This document shows positions 12,737 through 15,150 of a stretch of 15,150 nt of DNA, one piece after another; within the stretch, counting starts at the first letter, position 1, and every line of letters begins with the position of its first letter. The position numbers were made by a program, and so were the translations under genes. The notes under the pieces were generated by a model that worked only from the letters and a program-made list of their open reading frames with translations, did not search any database and was not told where the DNA came from. The stretch spans positions 1 to 15,150 of the forward strand of contig JAJXPD010000043.1 of the NCBI GenBank assembly GCA_021641325.1. Reading direction: 5' to 3'. The stretch comes from Opitutales bacterium (GTDB lineage Bacteria; Verrucomicrobiota; Verrucomicrobiia; Opitutales; Intestinicryptomonadaceae).

Positions 12737-12788
12737 CGGAGCGCAGGCGCAAAAAAAGGCGGATTTAAATCCGCCTTTTTGCGCTCCG
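12737..12788. terminator. Bidirectional terminator between the convergent esterase and glycosidase genes
   Basis: GGCGGATTT (12758-12766) is immediately followed by its complement AAATCCGCC (12767-12775). The stem is flanked by A5 (12753-12757) and T5 (12776-12780), so it ends in a T run on either strand. An outer arm, CGGAGCGC (12737-12744) with GCGCTCCG (12781-12788), can extend the stem. It starts 3 nt after the esterase stop and ends 9 nt from the glycosidase stop. Confidence 0.85.
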
Positions 12789-12797
12789 AAACGGAGA

Positions 12798-15011
12798 CTA
12801 TTTGTAGAACTTTTTGCCCGATTCGGCTTTGATTTCGATAAAGTCGCCGTTTTTGACCCATTTGGCAAGAATGCGCGAAGTATCCACAAAGCGCGAGGGA
12901 ATCACGACCGTGCGTTCCGCCCCGTTCTTGCCCTTGCCCCGGGCGTACAGCTCGGCGGAAGCGAGGCGTCCGTCCTTGATGTCGGCTTTCAGCCAAAGTC
13001 CGCCGTAGCACGGCAGGTTGAAGTCGATGTCGTTCCACGAATCGGGAACGGAGGTGCAGACGTAGATTTTGCCGTCCTCCGTGCAGCGCGCGAGCATCTG
13101 GTTGAGCGCGTAGACGAAGTTGCCCGAACCCGTCGAGAACCACGGGCACTTCTGGACTTTGTTGGCGGGCTCGTTGATTTCGTAGGTGTCGTAGAACGAG
13201 CCGACTTCCTTTGCCGCGCCCGCGAGCAGCTGGGCGGGATTTTCCCTGTCGTTGAAGTTCACGAGAGCCGACGACATCCAGCCCGCGTACCACGCGTTGA
13301 CGCCCTTGCCCATTTCATACATGTTGCCGCCCTTGTTGATATTCTTGTGGAAGTCGTAGACGGCTTTTTTTGCGAGCTGGTTGTTGGGGTCGAGAACGGA
13401 ATACGGATAGAATCCGCCGACGCTGCCGATTGAATAGTCTTTGCTGCCTTCGTAGGGAACGTATTTTTCGCCGTCGTGGGGGAGCGACTGCCTGAGCTTT
13501 GCGGCGGTCTCGCGGAACTGCTTTGCGAGGTCTTTGTCTACGCCCAATATGTCGGCGGCTTGGGCGGTTTTTTCGAGCGAATAGATGATTCCGCAGGAGG
13601 TCATGAAGGGGTTGAGCTTTGCCTCGCCCATTCTTTCGAGGTCGGTGCAGTAGCCCACTTTGAGCTTGCCGTCGATGTTGTAAAGGCGGTTCTTGACGTA
13701 GTAGAGGCACGATTCAACCATGAGTTCGTAGTTCTTTTTGAGGAAGTCCACGTCGTTTGAATAGAGGTAGTGCCCCCACGTCGCCATGACCATGTTCGAC
13801 ATGTGGAAGATGTGTTCCATCCAAAAGCCGAACGGCGCGGCTTCGTCGCCCTCCTCCGTCGATTCCCATACGAAGCGTGCGCCGCTGCTGCGTTTTTTGC
13901 CGTCTTTGTTCACCCAATAAGTCGCCTTCCAGATGCGGCTTGTGCGGAAGTCGGAAACCTTGCGCGAGTGCTCGAACTTGCCGCTTGTTGCAAACGCCAT
14001 CGAGTTGAAAGCCTCGTCCCAGCCGAAGAATCTGCCGTCCCAGTGCGAGCCGGCAAACACGCCCACGGGCAAAGACCACTTTGTGGAGTTGCAACGCTGG
14101 TGGTACAGACCCGTGTAGTATGTCTTTTCGATTTCCTTGTCGGGAATGTTGATATGCGAGCCCTGCCAGTATTTCGCCCACGCGTTTTTGTGCTCGGCGA
14201 AAATTTTGTCGTAGCCGTTTGCGAGCACGAACGCCTTTGCGGCGGAGTCGGCGGCTTTGTAGTCGGGCTTTCCGTAGTTGTCGTTGAACGAGACGAAATA
14301 GTTGATTTCAATCGGGCTTGCGGGCGACGCCTTTGCCTCCGACGCAAGAACGGCGGTGTCGCCGTCGGGGAAGCTCGGTGCGGACGGAAAGTCGGACATA
14401 ATCGAAATCATGCCCTTGTACGCCTTCATGCCGATTGCCACGTATTCGAAAGTCGCGCGGTTCGGCTCTATGATTTTGTTTACAGTCGATACGCGTTCGC
14501 GCTCCTTGAAACGCGTCTGCGGCGCGAACTTGTAGATGAAGTCGAACTTCACCGCGCCCTCTTTCTTGGGGGTGATGACTTTTTTTACCACGAGCATGTC
14601 GTGCCCCGCCGGAACGAACGCTACGGTCTTTACTGTGGCGTCGGGATATTCCACGGTGTTTTCGGAGAACGCCGACTTGTTGTCGAGCGTCTGCGACCAC
14701 TTCACGGGTTTGTCCTGAACCTTGCCGTCCACCGAAAAGGCGGTGTCGAAGTAGCCGTGCGAAATCAGCGCGTCTTTCGGCGCGCCGTAGCGGCGCCCCT
14801 CCCATGCGACTTGCGGCGTGAACGAAACGTATTTCTTTTGGCGTTGCACGCCGAGATTGTCGATTTGCGTGGAAATGCTGCCGTTAGAAATGAGGGCGCA
14901 CGCGTATTTTCCCTTGTCGACGCTGTCGCCGTTTCCGCCCGTTGTGTTGGACCAGTGCGCGAAAAGCGCGGTCGGCGCGAGAACTGCGGCAAGTGCTATT
15001 TTTCCTATCAT
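12798..15011 (-). CDS. Exported six-hairpin glycosidase-like enzyme (GH65/GH95-like), substrate unknown
   Basis: A 737-residue protein with a signal peptide: MIGK, hydrophobic residues 5-17 and probable cleavage after ALFA at residue 18. Residues about 20-275 look like the beta-sandwich that precedes the catalytic barrel in GH65 and GH95 enzymes. Residues about 290-650 form an (alpha/alpha)6 barrel, with HWDGRFFGWDEAFNS (323-337), GARFVWES (377-384), MEHIFHMSN (398-406), LKKNYELMVESC (424-435) and TDLERMGEAKLNPF (456-469). Glu459 sits about where the general acid of GH65-type enzymes falls. A C-terminal beta segment (WLKADIKDGRLASAELYARG, 672-691) resembles the end of GH95/GH65 proteins. It could be a glycoside hydrolase or phosphorylase; export favours hydrolase. 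The ATG at 15011 is supported by AAGGA 6 nt upstream and by the signal peptide. It stands alone on the minus strand. Confidence 0.75.
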   Translation of the reverse strand: MIGKIALAAVLAPTALFAHWSNTTGGNGDSVDKGKYACALISNGSISTQIDNLGVQRQKKYVSFTPQVAWEGRRYGAPKDALISHGYFDTAFSVDGKVQDKPVKWSQTLDNKSAFSENTVEYPDATVKTVAFVPAGHDMLVVKKVITPKKEGAVKFDFIYKFAPQTRFKERERVSTVNKIIEPNRATFEYVAIGMKAYKGMISIMSDFPSAPSFPDGDTAVLASEAKASPASPIEINYFVSFNDNYGKPDYKAADSAAKAFVLANGYDKIFAEHKNAWAKYWQGSHINIPDKEIEKTYYTGLYHQRCNSTKWSLPVGVFAGSHWDGRFFGWDEAFNSMAFATSGKFEHSRKVSDFRTSRIWKATYWVNKDGKKRSSGARFVWESTEEGDEAAPFGFWMEHIFHMSNMVMATWGHYLYSNDVDFLKKNYELMVESCLYYVKNRLYNIDGKLKVGYCTDLERMGEAKLNPFMTSCGIIYSLEKTAQAADILGVDKDLAKQFRETAAKLRQSLPHDGEKYVPYEGSKDYSIGSVGGFYPYSVLDPNNQLAKKAVYDFHKNINKGGNMYEMGKGVNAWYAGWMSSALVNFNDRENPAQLLAGAAKEVGSFYDTYEINEPANKVQKCPWFSTGSGNFVYALNQMLARCTEDGKIYVCTSVPDSWNDIDFNLPCYGGLWLKADIKDGRLASAELYARGKGKNGAERTVVIPSRFVDTSRILAKWVKNGDFIEIKAESGKKFYK

Positions 15012-15150
15012 ATATTGTCCTTGGTGTATTTACTTGTCTGATGTAGAATAAGCTAATTGGAATAAAATATATCCCCGCCGAAAACACAAGATTATTTTGC
15101 CGTCGCCCCACCCCTCCGAATCGCGCGATACCGCCCGCGAAAACTCCAAC
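15012..15150 (-). promoter_or_regulatory. Upstream region of the glycosidase gene
   Basis: Read on the minus strand, AAGGA (15018-15022) gives a Shine-Dalgarno 6 nt before the ATG. Farther up is an AT-rich stretch (15050-15095) in which TTGTGT and TTTATT 17 nt apart could be a weak promoter. No operator-like palindrome and no gene are convincing in the remainder up to the window edge. Confidence 0.35.

Noticed and set aside
13770..15041. 423-codon plus-strand frame opposite the glycosidase
   Set aside because: The minus-strand protein has a signal peptide, an SD and glycosidase motifs; the plus-strand frame has an Arg/Val-rich shadow composition.

Overview
This window looks like a housekeeping stretch of a chromosome from a Gram-negative bacterium, most likely of the PVC group (Verrucomicrobiota, Opitutales-like). 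That placement is inferred from several things. The gene order is uppS-cdsA-dxr-rseP-ispG. IspG is the long three-domain type. CdsA has a PVC-like signature (PGIGG…DLADS instead of the textbook PGHGG…DR.D). Most starts lack a Shine-Dalgarno (SD) sequence, and codons are rich in G/C at the third position. Bacteroidota and Lentisphaerota are weaker alternatives. No mobile element, CRISPR array, tRNA or rRNA was seen.

Layout. (1) 12-6338, plus strand: five tightly packed genes with gaps of 1 to 8 nt. They are uppS (undecaprenyl diphosphate synthase), cdsA (CDP-diacylglycerol synthase), dxr (MEP pathway), rseP (site-2 intramembrane protease) and ispG (MEP pathway). A hairpin plus T-tract terminator follows at 6407-6446. 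(2) 6339-6649: intergenic region holding that terminator, a candidate promoter and a GC-rich, foldable leader of about 150 nt. (3) 6650-11650, plus strand: gyrB and gyrA, 15 nt apart, encoding both DNA gyrase subunits, followed by a strong terminator at 11670-11698. (4) 11777-12733, plus strand: an alpha/beta hydrolase of the acetyl-esterase / hormone-sensitive-lipase type. (5) 12737-12788: a nearly symmetric terminator that can serve both flanking genes. (6) 12798-15011, minus strand: a 737-residue exported carbohydrate-active enzyme with a six-hairpin (alpha/alpha)6 core resembling GH65/GH95, convergent with the esterase.

How the genes fit together. Dxr and IspG are early and late enzymes of MEP isoprenoid synthesis. 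UppS turns isoprenoid precursors into the C55 lipid carrier used for the cell wall. CdsA supplies activated phospholipid precursor, and RseP services the envelope, so the first operon is an isoprenoid/envelope unit. gyrB-gyrA is an independent DNA-topology operon. The esterase and the exported glycosidase may reflect polysaccharide use, but their substrates cannot be read from sequence.

I did not find a clearly new multi-gene system. The points most worth a second look are the non-canonical CdsA signature, a probable third PDZ-like domain in RseP, an altered active-site loop in Dxr, the almost SD-free operon with a TATAAT directly in front of uppS, and the unassigned exported glycosidase.
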